Positions 33,614 to 45,014 of a DNA stretch of 64,000 bases are shown here, one piece after another. The position numbers and the translations under genes were made by a program. Source of the DNA: Sequoia sempervirens. Lineage: Eukaryota > Streptophyta > Pinopsida > Cupressales > Cupressaceae. Numbering within the stretch: the stretch's first letter is position 1; each line of letters begins with the position of its first letter. Where the stretch lies: positions 705,089,360 through 705,153,359 of the forward strand of contig VDFB02270651.1 of the NCBI GenBank assembly GCA_007258455.2. The letters run 5' to 3'. The notes beneath the pieces were generated by a model. It was given only the letters and a program-made list of their open reading frames with translations, was not told where the DNA came from and did not search any database.

Positions 33614-34181
33614 TGGATTATATCTCAATTTATCTACTAGAGTTAAACAATAGGTAACCCTTGCCTTGAGTTCATTGAATTTCCACATAACATATCTTGT
33701 GGGATTTGAAGAAATTAAGACATTGGACACCTTAGTTTGAAAACTTAATCAAAGAAAGTGTTTTTGATAAAATAAAGCCATTAAGCAAAGCTAAGCAAAA
33801 TGAACTTTCATGTGTGATTGAAGCCTCACGATTCTCAAAAATCTCAAATCCCAAAACAAAAGTCATTGGTTCAAAAATCTGAAAATGTATGTTCAAAAGA
33901 AATCACTTCTTGGTTACAAAGGTCTATAGAAGCATTACATGCTCTTCAATACCTAGGTCTAGGCAAACAAAGTGTCTTTTTTAGGTTCATCTTAGGATCA
34001 AAACAAATCAAAATATTTTGTATCCATCCTTCAAAACATCAAACATCAAACATCATCTCATCATCACCTTTTGGAAAAACTTGAAATCATCCTAAATGCT
34101 AGGCTTTTTTGGAAAAAATAAAAAAATCATCAAATCCATGAGACTGAATCCTTGAAAAATTTATCAAAATCATCTTTGGCT

Positions 34182-34343
34182 AGGTATGTGTAGATGCATC
34201 CTTTTGCATATGCTTAGTCAAAAGTTATCAAGCCATCTTGTTTAGTTAAGTATATGTATATGCATCCTTCTTCATATACTTGGCCAAACTATCATCTTGT
34301 TTGAATAGGTGTGGGTAGATGCATCCTTCTCCCTACACATATT
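34182..34343 (+). repeat. Three consecutive hairpins with ATGCAT loops
   Basis: ATGCAT occurs at 34194-34199, 34260-34265 and 34319-34324, each followed by CCTTYT and flanked by complementary arms: AGGTATGTG/CATATGCTT (with G-U pairs), AAGTATATG/CATATACTT (perfect), and AATAGGTGTGGG/CCCTACACATATT (G-U pairs, one mismatch). The arms differ between copies yet still pair. They lie about 200 bp before the gag start. Confidence 0.7.
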
Positions 34344-34547
34344 CAAAATATCATCCTTTGATCAAATCTATCCCTTAGATAAATCATCTAACATCTTAGG
34401 GTCTTTTTGTTCAAAATAAAAACAATTAAAATCAATCAAAAGCAAGGACTATCCCAAAAGGAAAATCAAAAAATCAAAATCCGAAACATACCCGAAAGTC
34501 CCAAAAGCCTAGCATCTCCCATATCCTTGGAAATTGATCCTTGTTTT

Positions 34548-35779
34548 ATGGTTCAAACTAGATCTCAATACAAGAAGAGCATGGAAGCCAACAAAGAAAC
34601 ACCTGCTTCAAGTGATCTTAGCCAAACAAACGTTGAAATGAATCCCGCCAAATCAAGCAATCCTTTGACCATCTCATCATCGCAAAATCCACAAGAAGAA
34701 ACCCAAGGAGAGGATCTTACCTTTGGGATGTCTCACGAAGAAATAACTGAAATGCTTGAACTAGAAAAACAAGGGGCCAAATTACCTTCAAATTTTGACA
34801 TGAGTACCATAGTGAATACATCTTTTCCTCCAATCTCATCCACCATTCCCATCTCATCTACACCCCCATCCCAAAACATCACCCAAAACATTCCGCAAAT
34901 CACGACATCTTTTGCTCCAACCCAACCTAATGTTAATAAGGGAAATGCATTTCTTAATGCAATTCAAACACACCCCCTTGTTAATAATCAAAACTTGGAT
35001 GCAAATATCATCTTGAAACAAAACATATCCAAAAACCCATTACATAAGAATGTTCCTCTCACTTTCCATCATGATCCATCATCATCATTCTTCCACGCAA
35101 CACCTCAAACTTCTCTCCTCACAAATTCACAAGAGGAGGGAGATATGTTCAGACCAGGGGGCATCTTTGACACCACAACATTTTCACAAGAACTCACTCC
35201 CCTCACATTTCCACCTCTTCCACCATTTCCATCATCATCCACACCACTCCTTGGCTTAGGGCTTCCCCCTCTAGCAAATATCAATCAAACCAATATCCCA
35301 AATTTCAATCAAAGCATTATTCCAAATGCTCAAAACTTGTCATCGATATTGCAAAAATAGATGAAAATGACACAACTGACTGCGACATCATCAAACACCC
35401 CCCTAACATCGCAAAGCATGGTCTCCCAAGGACCAACCACATCAACAGCACCATCCACCACTCAAAACACCAACATGACATCACCACTCACCACCTTCAC
35501 AAACGCCATTCTGAATCCACCACCACCCCCACCACCACCAACTTCCACAACATCAATCCAATGCAACGTGGCATTGCAAGCTACTTTTCAAAGGGGATTC
35601 CAACAAGTGAAAAAAAAAAAGCCACACAACTAGCTACTCAGCAAGCCGCTCAAGCTGCGCAAGCTACCCAAGTTGTACAAGCTGCATTACAAGCGCAACA
35701 GGCTGCACAAGCCCAAGCTTTATTACAGCAACAACAACAACAAGAATCCACCCAAGCTGCTCAAGCCGCACAAGCATTG
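34548..35779 (+). pseudogene. Gag N-terminal part of element C
   Basis: Starts MVQTRSQYKKSM at 34548, a start typical of Tat-like gags. The same frame is open from 34407, but the ATG fits the family start. The frame is open for 270 codons to TAG (35358-35360), continues in frame to about 35633, and shifts at an A-run (35611-35621) into a Gln/Ala repeat (ATQLATQQAAQAAQATQVVQ). It is Ser/Thr/Pro/Asn-rich, with Pro runs. Gag forms the virus-like particle. At 35779 it is cut by element D. The host reading frame resumes at 47493: ...QAAQAL then QVLQ. Confidence 0.85.
35775..35779 (+). other. Target site duplication of element D (left)
   Basis: CATTG directly precedes LTR start TGTTAGCTC; the right copy is 47488-47492. 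Confidence 0.85.
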
Positions 35780-38257
35780 TGTTAGCTCTCAAAAATGCAG
35801 GCAGAATGCCTCAAGAGGCTGCCAATATCTTGATACGCTTTAGGGTAATAGACAAGGTCAAGAGAACTCAACCTTCTACTCTTTAGGTGCTGCTAACCTG
35901 GGCGGGTGTACCTCTCTGAATGAAGTAGACTTATCTTATGATTATCCTCTTATGAAAACTTGTTCACAATGGCAGATGGGAGTGAACAAATGAAATCCAA
36001 CTTGAACCTGGTAACAATACTCTAGTCTAAATTCTAATATGCTTAACTTTATAAGATATAAGAAAGATGAATGTATTCAAAATGATAAAATGCAGAGACC
36101 AGTGCCTTGTTGGGTATGCGAAGTCAAGTGAAATCAAAATGAGCAACACTTCTCTAAGAAAAATTCAAATTATCTGGCATATACTGTGCTTACAACTTGT
36201 GTAAACATGCAAGAATGTGACTACTAAGCTCTACTTCAAAATCCAATTGAATCTCTCTAATCACTGTGATTAACCAAAAGGATTTAGTCTTTACTTGAAA
36301 GAACCAATCAATCAATCACACGAGAACAGCAAATGTGCACTGATAAATCGAATACAAACTTGTCATATCAATTTAAACGATTAGAATGAATCCATTTTGG
36401 AGACAACTTAGCAATCATTTTGTTAAATTCAACAGATAATTGATACCAGACATGTGCAAGAACATCAATTGACATTCATAAATACCTCCATGCTTAAAAC
36501 ATGCATCTGAGCCTCTGATTTGATAAACTTACTGTTCTGTATCCATACAATTTTCCTACTGTATTGAATAACTCGTAACTAGTCCTAATGCAATTGCCAA
36601 AATGCCAATTTATACACAAGCACCAAGAAAATAATTCAAATTGAGATTTCATGTCAGCCCTCCACAAGATCGGGCTCCAATCAAGCTGGCCCACAACGGT
36701 CATCAAGTATTATACATGTCAGCCCTGATGCTTTAAAATTCTGTTATCACCTGCGAACAGTCGGCAAGACACAACAGATAGTCATGCTAAAGACAATTCA
36801 AATGCTATCATCCCATGTGTACTCTGCTTTCGCCGTGACCATCAACCGTCGGGGAGACGTCATGGAGAGTTCAATATGTTTCATCGAGAGCCTCATGATC
36901 AAATTGTATGTCACTATAAGATTATGCTTGTTATACCGAAGATAAGAAGTATCCCCCGTTCTTGTGCATTTCGTTGTAGCTCTATGATATCAAGAAGACC
37001 TCTCGCAGAACATCCCAAGTATTACCGATGTACCTTTCTTCATGCGCTTTCCATTCACTGAGACACAAGGATATCTCTTACAAAAGAGATCCTTTGGCTT
37101 CACTCATATTCACCATAACATTCTGACATCGGCAAGACCTCTCGTAGACTACTATGTTTCACCGAAAGTCTTCAACCATCCTTGAGTCACTATGACAAAA
37201 GAAAACTCTCACCGAGAAGCATCCTTCATTTGATTCATTGTCACTATGACACACCGCACTCGGGGAGACCTTATAGAGATTTCCCAAGCTATAGCGAAAA
37301 GCCAAATGAAACATATCGGTCGCTAAAGCATACGATTTTTCCTGCCGACGAGTTCAACTGTCGCTATAACTTGCAACCCTCGATGAGATGTCACATAGAG
37401 TAAATTGCTATACCGAAACAACTGAGCCCACACCTGTTCGCCCAGACAACCAATATCTCACTGAAAGCCATTCAATACAAACCATTTAGTAACCCATCGG
37501 CAAGACACAAATACTTCGCTATGACCTCCTGCCACAAACCTCAACTCATACTGAAAGGTCTATAAGAGGAAATCCATGTGTAAGGTCAGCGAGACCAAAG
37601 GTCACTCGCCAAGACCTTACAATGATAACAATATCTCCCACTGAAAGTCATTTGGAAGAAGGCCCTGCATCATCAGTGAGACAAATGAAACTCACCCAGA
37701 CCTCCCGCCGCAAATCTTAACATACACTGAAGGGATCCCATAGTGCACCTGTTGCTAAGACATCTTGACTTTGGTAAGAGGTTAGCTCGACCACCAAGAC
37801 ATATGCCGATAAAATTCCACATGCACAAGTCGGGGAGACATACTGAGCTCGGTGAGACTCTACCCCGATAGCCACAACATATGCCGATAGATGTCTCCAT
37901 TGTCGCCAAAATAGCATGGATGTCATGCTGATAGCCAACCATAGACAAATGCCAGTCGCTGAGACCATGAAGAACTCCTGCCGAATGGTGCTTGCAAGAA
38001 AATTACGATCGCTAAGACAACAAATGAGTCTTGCCGAAAGGAAACACAGACTCATGTTAGCAGAAAATGCACAATGGGTCAGGGAGACAGTGGGAGACCT
38101 ATGTCGACAAGGACCAAAATGCAGAAAATGTAGACATGGATGAATTCCATGGGGAAAAAATGGGAAAAATGCAAGTAAAAATACCATGAGATGAGAAAAA
38201 CATTCATAAGGAAGGACCAGAGGGTATGAAAAACATCAAATTTTGATAGTTCCAATA
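35780..38257 (-). repeat. 3' LTR of element D
   Basis: Matches 45015-47487 along its whole length with scattered substitutions (many C/T and G/A) and a short extra 'aagagaac' at about 35862. A minus-strand TATA box (GTATAAATTGGC) lies around 36606-36617. The inner end is CCAATA where the other LTR has CCAACA. Open frames within it are shadows. Confidence 0.9.
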
Positions 38258-38499
38258 GTGGCTCCGTCTAGGGATGAATGATAGTCAGATCATTGCAAGG
38301 ATCTAGAATCTTTAGGTGAGCTGACCAAACAAAAAACGATGAGCCAAAGAGCAAAAATGAAATGAAAGGAAATGGAAATGAATGGAAAGTGAATGCAAGA
38401 TGGAGACGAATGGAAAATGAGAGTGAAATGGAGATGGATGAAATCCTAAACTACTATGCATGGAAAATAATTTTAAAGAGGATAAGCAAGAGTTGTCCA

Positions 38500-39902
38500 T
38501 GCACTGGCAACCCCTAATCCTCTATGTTGCTCAAGAGAAAAATGGCTTCAATAATTTCCCATGAGCAAGCAATTCCTGATCTTCAACAGCCATGTTCTAT
38601 AGATAATATGAGTCTTCACCCCTTTTTCCAACAACAACAAAAGGTCCCAGCCACAAAGCTTTGAATTTACCATGCTTGCCCTTCTCCTGACACCTTGCAT
38701 TCCACATCAACACCAAGTCATTCACTTCAAAAATTCTATCCTTTTCCTTCTTGTCAAATAGATACTTCATCTATGTCTGTAACTTCATGTTTTGACTTTG
38801 GGCCTCTCTCCTCACCTCATCAAGTTCAGCAAGTTGTTCCATTCTGTCTTCCATAGGCTCAGGAACTTCCAAATCTTCTAGTAAGACAAACTTGTAAATT
38901 GGCAACAAATTCTGCAAAAGCATCCTGGCTTGTGCTTCATACACTAATTCAAATGGGGATTTTCCAATTGCCTTCTTCACAGTGATCCTATCAGCCCACA
39001 CAACTAGTTTTAACTTTGAATCCCAAGCCTTCTTGTTCTATCCCAGCATCCTTTTTATAATCTTCAAAAGACTTTTATTGCTAGACTTTGCTTGACCATT
39101 GGCTTGTGGATGATAAGGAGCTGCATAAGAAATAGTAATACCATACTTATCACAAAAGCTTTTGAATTCATCTGATCTGAAGTACATCCCATTGTCTGTG
39201 ACCAAATCTAGTGATAATATTGTCTATCAGGAAATTAGTCATTACCTTACTTGTAGCCTGCTTGGTTGGGACTGCCTCCACCCATTTTGTAAAATAATCA
39301 ATGGCAACTAATATCCATCTATGTCATCCACTAGAATTGTCCTGTATCTCTCCAATGAAATCAATTCCCCATTGATGAAAAGAGGCATCATCTTGCAAAG
39401 GCCGAAGTGGCAAAGCACCTTGATACTTCAATCTTCTAGAAATTTTTTGGCAAGCTTCACATTTTCTCACATGTGTAAAAGAATCATTAAAAACCTTTGG
39501 CCAAAAATACCTAGCCCTGAGAATTTTGTGTGCAGTTGTCTTTGCTGAATAATGACCTCCACAAACTCCTTCATGCATTTCCTTCAAAACATGCTTAGCC
39601 TGTGACTCATCCAAACATAACAACAATATGCCATCCCTGTTTTTCCAAAATAGATCGCCATCCAAAAAAACATATTTGTATGCCTGCTACTTCAAAGTTC
39701 TCCTCTGGCTGTCACTCAATCCATCTGGACACTTCATGTATTTAAGATAATGCATAACATCAGTATACCAAGGAGTGTGATGAATGTTGGCAACTGCAGC
39801 TCCTTCTTCTACATTACATACTTGACTTGCTTCAATATTTGATTTTTCCATTAGCTTAGCCAAGCCTTGACCTCTTACTAGCTTAGTGATCTGTATCTCC
39901 AT
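38500..39902 (-). pseudogene. Integrase of element D
   Basis: The zinc-binding N-terminus is clear: HEGVCGGHYSAKTTAHKI, RARYFWPKVFNDSFTHVRKC and EACQ (HHCC). The core begins FHQWGIDFIGEIQDNSSG, and FTKWVEAVPT-like sequence follows out of frame with stops. A piece typical of the core's end reads KKAIGKSPFELVYEAQARML. The C-terminal domain reads FEVNDLVLMWNARCQEKGKH, GKFKALWLGPFVV. Order and strand follow RT. It is broken by many stops and shifts between 38.5 and 39.3 kb. Confidence 0.8.
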
Positions 39903-40396
39903 GTCAAATTCTTGAACCTTGTTGATCCATCAACATCTTTTCCCTGTAACTTCAAATTGTGTTAAAATGTCTTTGATAGCTGCATGAGAGACATAAGCAA
40001 TTAGCTTTGCTCCAACAAGATATGGTCTAAATGCTTTAGTAGCCTTTACCAATGCAAATGCCTATTTTTCCATTATGTCATATTTCAATTCAAACCCCTA
40101 TAATGATTTACTAAAGAAAGACACAGGCTATTCATACCATCATCATTTTTTTGTAACATAACAGTAGCAATAGTATGCATTGAAGCAAATGAAAAAATCT
40201 GAAAGGGCTTTGTAAAATCTAGAGATTTAAGAACAAGAGCCTCTTTGATAGCCTTTTTGATAGACATGAAAGAATCTAAAGCATCAGCATTCTAGTCCAT
40301 TTTTTGTCCTTTCTTCAACATTTTAGATATGGGCTTGATGATCTCAGCAAAATTAGAAACAAATCTTCTAACAAAATTAATTTGTCCAAAGAATGA
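39903..40396 (-). pseudogene. Classical RNase H remnant of element D
   Basis: After RT comes IKKAIKEALVLKSLDFTKPF and FSFASMHTIATVMLQK, the connection/RNase H region that follows RT in gypsy elements. The remainder is fragmentary and full of stops. Assigned by position and short similarity only. Confidence 0.5.
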
Positions 40397-41112
40397 CTAT
40401 ATTTCTGTGACAGTTTTGGGAATAGGAATCTTATTAATAACTTCAACCCTTTCAGGATCTATTCTAATTCCCTCTTTTGAAACAATATGCCCCAAGAGCC
40501 TACCTTTTGTGACTGCAAAATGACACTTCTTTGGATTTAAACTGATACCATATTCAAGAGCTTTAATAAATACCTTTTCCAGATGTTGCACATGATCTTC
40601 AGCCCTTTTTGAATAAGCAGTCAAGTCATCTTGATATACCACCATGATAGCGTTAATCAAATCAGCAAATGCAACATCCATGGCTCTTTGGAAAGTCACT
40701 CCAACATTAGTGAGACCAAATGGCATTCTTATGTATACATATGTTCCCCAAGGAGTAGTGAATGTTGTCTTGTATTGCTCAGATTCCTTGACTTTGACTT
40801 GATTGTATCCAGAGAACCCATCCATCATGGACAGCAGCTCACACCCTGTCACCTTATGTAATATAGCCTCCAATTGGGTAAAGGATAATTATCTTTGAGA
40901 GATGTCATATTTAAATTCCTGAAGTCCACACATAATCTGATATCACCATTCTTCTTTCTCACATGAACTGGATTTGAAACCCACGTTGAATGTCTGATTG
41001 GTTTGATAATTCCTCCATCCCTGAGCTTTATCAATTCCTCTTGCATTTTAGGTTCCAGCATTGGATTTATTGGTCTTTGCTTTTGTCTAAAAGGCTTGGC
41101 GTCTGGCTTCAA
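40397..41112 (-). pseudogene. Reverse transcriptase of element D
   Basis: Fingers/palm: PFRQKQRPINPMLEPKMQEE, GIIKPIRHSTWVSNPVHVRK, GDIRLCVDFRNLN. Then, after a shift at about 40860, LSMMDGFSGYNQVKV, TTFTTPWGTYVYIRMPFGLT, the catalytic box VVYQDDLTAYS (YxDD kept) and SLNPKKCHFAVTKGRLLGHI. RT makes the cDNA in the particle. The upstream linker (41436-41197, KKINPTIRRMLIE) is open in the same direction. One frameshift and stops before and after inactivate it. Confidence 0.88.
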
Positions 41113-41532
41113 TGGTATTTCATGTTGAAATAAATCTTCCCTGTATGCTTTCAGATCTTCATAAGACCAAGCAAAAACATGCTTGTACTTCCTCAGCTAC
41201 TCTATCAACATTCTTCTAATTGTAGGGTTGATCTTCTTTCCAATGTATACCTTTCTTGGCACTATCTCAGTCCCCAAGTTGATTTCTTCAATATCTTCTC
41301 TCCTGATTGGCGTTTGTTTCATTAGAGATCTATCATTTCCATCATACAACCTCTCCAATGCCACTAGACCCTTGGGAAATTTATTTGTTTTGAGCTGAAA
41401 AATCTCTTTGCCAAACACAGTTTGCTTCCCATCCACTTCTTCAACAAAAGCATTGAAATCAATTTCCTGGGCCTCATACTAATCTATACAATTGAGGAAT
41501 TTCAAAAGTTCAGTATCATCATTGAAAAGTTT

Positions 41533-42040
41533 CTAGTTATAAATTTTATCAAGAATAACAGGCCTTGTCTTGAACTCAATCTGTGATACCCCAGCCAATG
41601 TAATATCATCTCTTTTCAGCACCACATTTTCTAAAAAATCAGCCATTATATTCTTTGCTTTGTCGACCCACTCAATTGAAAATGCATCAAACAACTCAAT
41701 TGTCTCCCATGCAGTATTCCTATATTGCTTTAATCTTTTGTGCTTTGGTGCATACTTGGATTTAATTTGTGAAACAACCAACTCAGAGTCACCAAGAACA
41801 GTTAGCAACTTACTCTTGTGTTTCATAGCTATGTTCAAACCTGTCAATAAAGCTTCATACTCTGCCACATTTTTTGTACATTCAAATGCCAACAAGAATG
41901 AATACTTAAAAGTAGTACCTTCAGGGGAAACAAAAACAATCCTAGCACCATTACCTTCTTGGCTACATGCTCCATCAAAATACATCTTCCATACCTCATT
42001 GCAGCTCTGTGCAGCATGTTTTTCAATTGGATCACTATTT
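41533..42040 (-). pseudogene. Archaeal-type RNase H of element D, ahead of RT
   Basis: Reads WKMYFDGACSQEGNGA, FECTKNVAEYEALLTGLNIA, LLTVLGDSELVVSQIKSKYA, WVDKAKNIMADFLE: the four acidic positions (FDG, AEYEA, GDSE, AD) of the RNase H fold are all visible. The style (YFDGA...NEAEYEAL) is that of the extra RNase H of Tat-like plant elements, which removes RNA from the hybrid. Here it lies between protease (42042-42557) and RT (41112-40397), not after RT. The domain itself is open without a stop over 150 codons, although the element is broken elsewhere. Confidence 0.85.
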
Positions 42041-42041
42041 G

Positions 42042-42557
42042 TTAATTCTGGCTGGGCTGGTTCAATTTTAAAACTCCCAAGATCAACATCACAAAAAAAT
42101 TAATTTGATCTTGCGGCACACATTCAACAAGCTGGTTCATTCTTTTCTCCCTATACAACTTGACATCCTGACCATTCACTGGAATAGTAGCATAAGACAA
42201 ATCAAACTGGACATTTCCTCCAACTATTGTTGTCCATTGTCTTGACAAAAGCATACCAAACTGCGGAGGAGTATCAATGACTATTATATATATATTATAA
42301 GCCACATGTGGATAAGTAACCAGCTTGACTTCAACTCCTCTCATAATTCCTACCACAGGTATAGATCTGTTATCAATTGCATAACACTTCCCTTCATATG
42401 TATCAACACATAAGCCCAGTTGCTTCATAACACCTACTGGCATAATATTTATAGCAGCACCAGAATCTATCATGCAGTTCCTTAGCAATTTATTATTTAT
42501 AAGCAATGTGGTGAAGAAAGGATCCACTTGTAGGGAGGTTGTTAAAACATCACCCAA
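42042..42557 (-). pseudogene. Aspartic protease of element D
   Basis: A 171-codon frame. FFTTLLINNKLLRNCMIDSG then AAINIMPVGVMKQLGL gives the retropepsin active site DSGA followed by the INIMP strand; the later VAYNIYIIVIDTPPQFGMLL and SRQW match the second half. Such proteases act as dimers and cut the polyprotein. It overlaps the end of decayed gag sequence upstream and is followed directly by RNase H. Confidence 0.85.
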
Positions 42558-44892
42558 ACAGACTTTTGATTTATTTTATCTTTTCCGGCCTATTGACTTC
42601 TTCAAAATTCATATGTTTTTCATTTCCATTTGTAATCAATTGAACAACATTATCTCTGTACTCCTTAATTTTCATCAATTCAAGTAATGGAACAGACATT
42701 TTTACCCGGGATAATGCCTGTGTGAAGTCAAAAGAAGATCCCTCCATCTTAACAGTCTTCTTCAGTTCTGGCGCTTCTCCTTTGTTTTCTTCTTTCTCTT
42801 TTTTACTAGGCTAATCATAATTTTGCATTTCCTTGCGTAATTCTACAACTTTCTGCTCTAGGATAGGATTCTTTTCAATTTTATCATGCTGCTTGTTTTC
42901 TGGCTTCTTAACAATTTCCTATGTTGCCTTTTGATCTTTTATAAAAATTCCCCCAGGAACTCCATCTAGCTCATTTACTTTTCTGTTTCTCAACCAGTAT
43001 TGACTTTTGGCTTTCTCAACTGCAGCAATAGTTATTCTTTCTATTTCATCTTTAGTGAGTCTCCTTACATTACACTAAGTAGGCGCCCCAGCAAAATGTG
43101 GCTCTGTATAATCTTCATCAGAATCATAAAAGATATTTTGTTTAGCCATATGGACATTATACTTTTGATTGGAAACATCATATTCATAGCCTTCATCCTC
43201 TAAAGATGAATTTCTTTCCTCAACATGGTGAAAAATATTTGAAGTCAAATACACCTTGTGATCCTCTCCATTATCCTCCATTAACATTCCCTCTTCTTGC
43301 ATCTTTTGAGCTACCACACAATAATCTGGAGAATGTGGCTGGTTACAAACCTCACAGAAGTAATTATTACTCACCATGTAAGTTCCCTTTTTGCTCAATG
43401 GATCAGGAGTCTCCTTGCCTCTAGGCCTGGCATTTACAGGTTTCCCATCTTTCTAGTCTGTATTGCAAGGCATATCATGCAACCTTGTCCTTTCATTTAT
43501 GTTCTCGTTTCTATATGTATTCTCTTGTCTGTACTGATAATTATTGTTTTGTTGAGGAGGCCTTGGGTTGTCTCTTTTATTAATCATACCAATAGCCTTC
43601 CTGTTGTTTTCAATTGTCAGTGCTATCTTCTGTGCCTCAACCAAATCTCTTGGGGATCTACTTCTCAATTCATACCCTATCTTAGGATAAAATGCATTTA
43701 AATACACACTCAATGCAACAGAATCTGGCAACCTTGATCCAGGAGGTACTTTAGTATGCAACTTGTTGAATTTTTGGTTGAAATCATAGATTTAATCATT
43801 CTAATTTTTCTGAATTCTCATTAATTCATGAAGAGCTACATCTGGAGCATTTTGATTCCCATATTGCTCTAAGAATTTGTCTTTAAATTCCTGGAGAGAA
43901 TTAATTGAGAATGTTGGCAGGCTGTTGAATCAATCCCTGGCATCTTCAAGAAGTGACATCATGAACAGCTTCATGTGTAAATCTTCATGAGGCATATCTA
44001 TGTCTTGGACAAAAACATTAAAACTCCTTAAATGTTCTTCTGCTGTGATTGCATTACTCCCTGTAAATTTGGGCACCATGTTCCTCCAACTGCCATCCAT
44101 AGGGTAAGGATATAACTGAAAACCAGCTAAATCAAACTATCTGATCATGGTTGTATGCTGGTGAGGAGGAGGAATAGGAGGATGTTGGTTCTGATGCATG
44201 TGATTATTGTACTGTGCATTAGGCTATGGGATATAATGCTGACCAGGAGGTGGATACATACCTATATGCTGTGTGGGAATATGAGGTGGATGATTTGACT
44301 GCTTGTAGTGATTTCCTATCTGATTGTGAGGAGCACTTTGTTGATTGGAGGGCCCTGCACCATGATCACCCTGCTTGTGAGGTGGGACATACTTTGGGGG
44401 GGAGCTAGCAGTCTGAGAAGTAATTTGAGCTTTCTGCAATGCTGCCTTTAGCTCCTCTATCTCCTTCCTCTGTGATTCAAACTGTGCTTTTACTTCCTCA
44501 GGAAGCTCATGATTAATATAGTCATTTTGGTTACCTTTCATCTATTGATCATATTCATGCTGAATTCTGATTCATTTAGCCTCACATGCAGCTTCAAACT
44601 CAGCCTATTTCTGAGGATCAAGAGAAAAGAAGGGGTTTCTTTGGTCTTCTGGAGTACAAAGTTCTGCGCTTGAATTATCTCTCCATGTATCATATGTTTC
44701 ACAATGTGCTCTTGATGTTTTATCTTTGCCAGTCAGGCACATGTCCTCACTTATCCCTTTTCCTTTATCAACCTTGTCATTTTTGTGTGTCCACTTACTA
44801 CTGCCAGTAGGAGCTCTAGTATGACCTCCCCTGTATTGAAATATTCTTCCATTCATGATGAATAGCTGCAAAATTTCTGTCAGAGTTGCCAC
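42558..44892 (-). pseudogene. Gag of element D
   Basis: Pieces in order: an N-terminal acidic/Pro-rich part (44892-44224, including ELPEEVKAQFESQRKEIEEL, a likely coiled coil); the capsid core about 44100-43750 (WRNMVPKFTGSNAITAEEHL, LHMKLFMMSLLEDARD, stop at the Trp position, FNSLPTFSINSLQEFKDKFL); 43761-43453 (HTKVPPGSRLPDSVALSVYL); and a zinc-knuckle-like YFCEVCNQPHSPDYC (C-x2-C-x3-H-x4-C). It forms the particle and binds RNA. Many in-frame stops. Sequence to 42560 is a Lys/Glu-rich linker to the protease. Confidence 0.82.
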
Positions 44893-44993
44893 TCACTTTT
44901 ACCAAAAATGAGAAAAATGCTTGATGTTTCTTATTCCCTGCGGAGTCTGTATATAGTTCCTGACTCTATGAAAGGCGTTGATTTTGAATGTAT

Positions 44994-45014
44994 TCCCCAG
45001 TGGAGTCACCAATT
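44994..45014 (-). promoter_or_regulatory. Primer-binding site of element D
   Basis: On the minus strand the 5' LTR ends GCTAACA and is followed by AATTGGTGACTCCACTGGGG. Its position next to the LTR and the TGG start support a tRNA primer site; the tRNA is not assigned. Confidence 0.65.

Larger units (their letters stand above)
31531..34547 (+). other. Untranslated leader of element C
   Basis: Three kilobases between the primer site and gag with no supported coding frame. It holds a GC-rich stretch with repeated GACGCTG/CAGCGT words (31590-31860), a recent 351-bp duplication (32962-33613) and three consecutive hairpins (34182-34343). Long leaders are usual in Tat-like elements. Confidence 0.6.

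Noticed and set aside
36494..38187. Several 60-156-codon frames (both strands) in 36.5-38.2 kb and again in 45.7-47.7 kb
   Set aside because: They lie inside the two LTRs of D and recur only because the LTRs are copies; no domain is seen.
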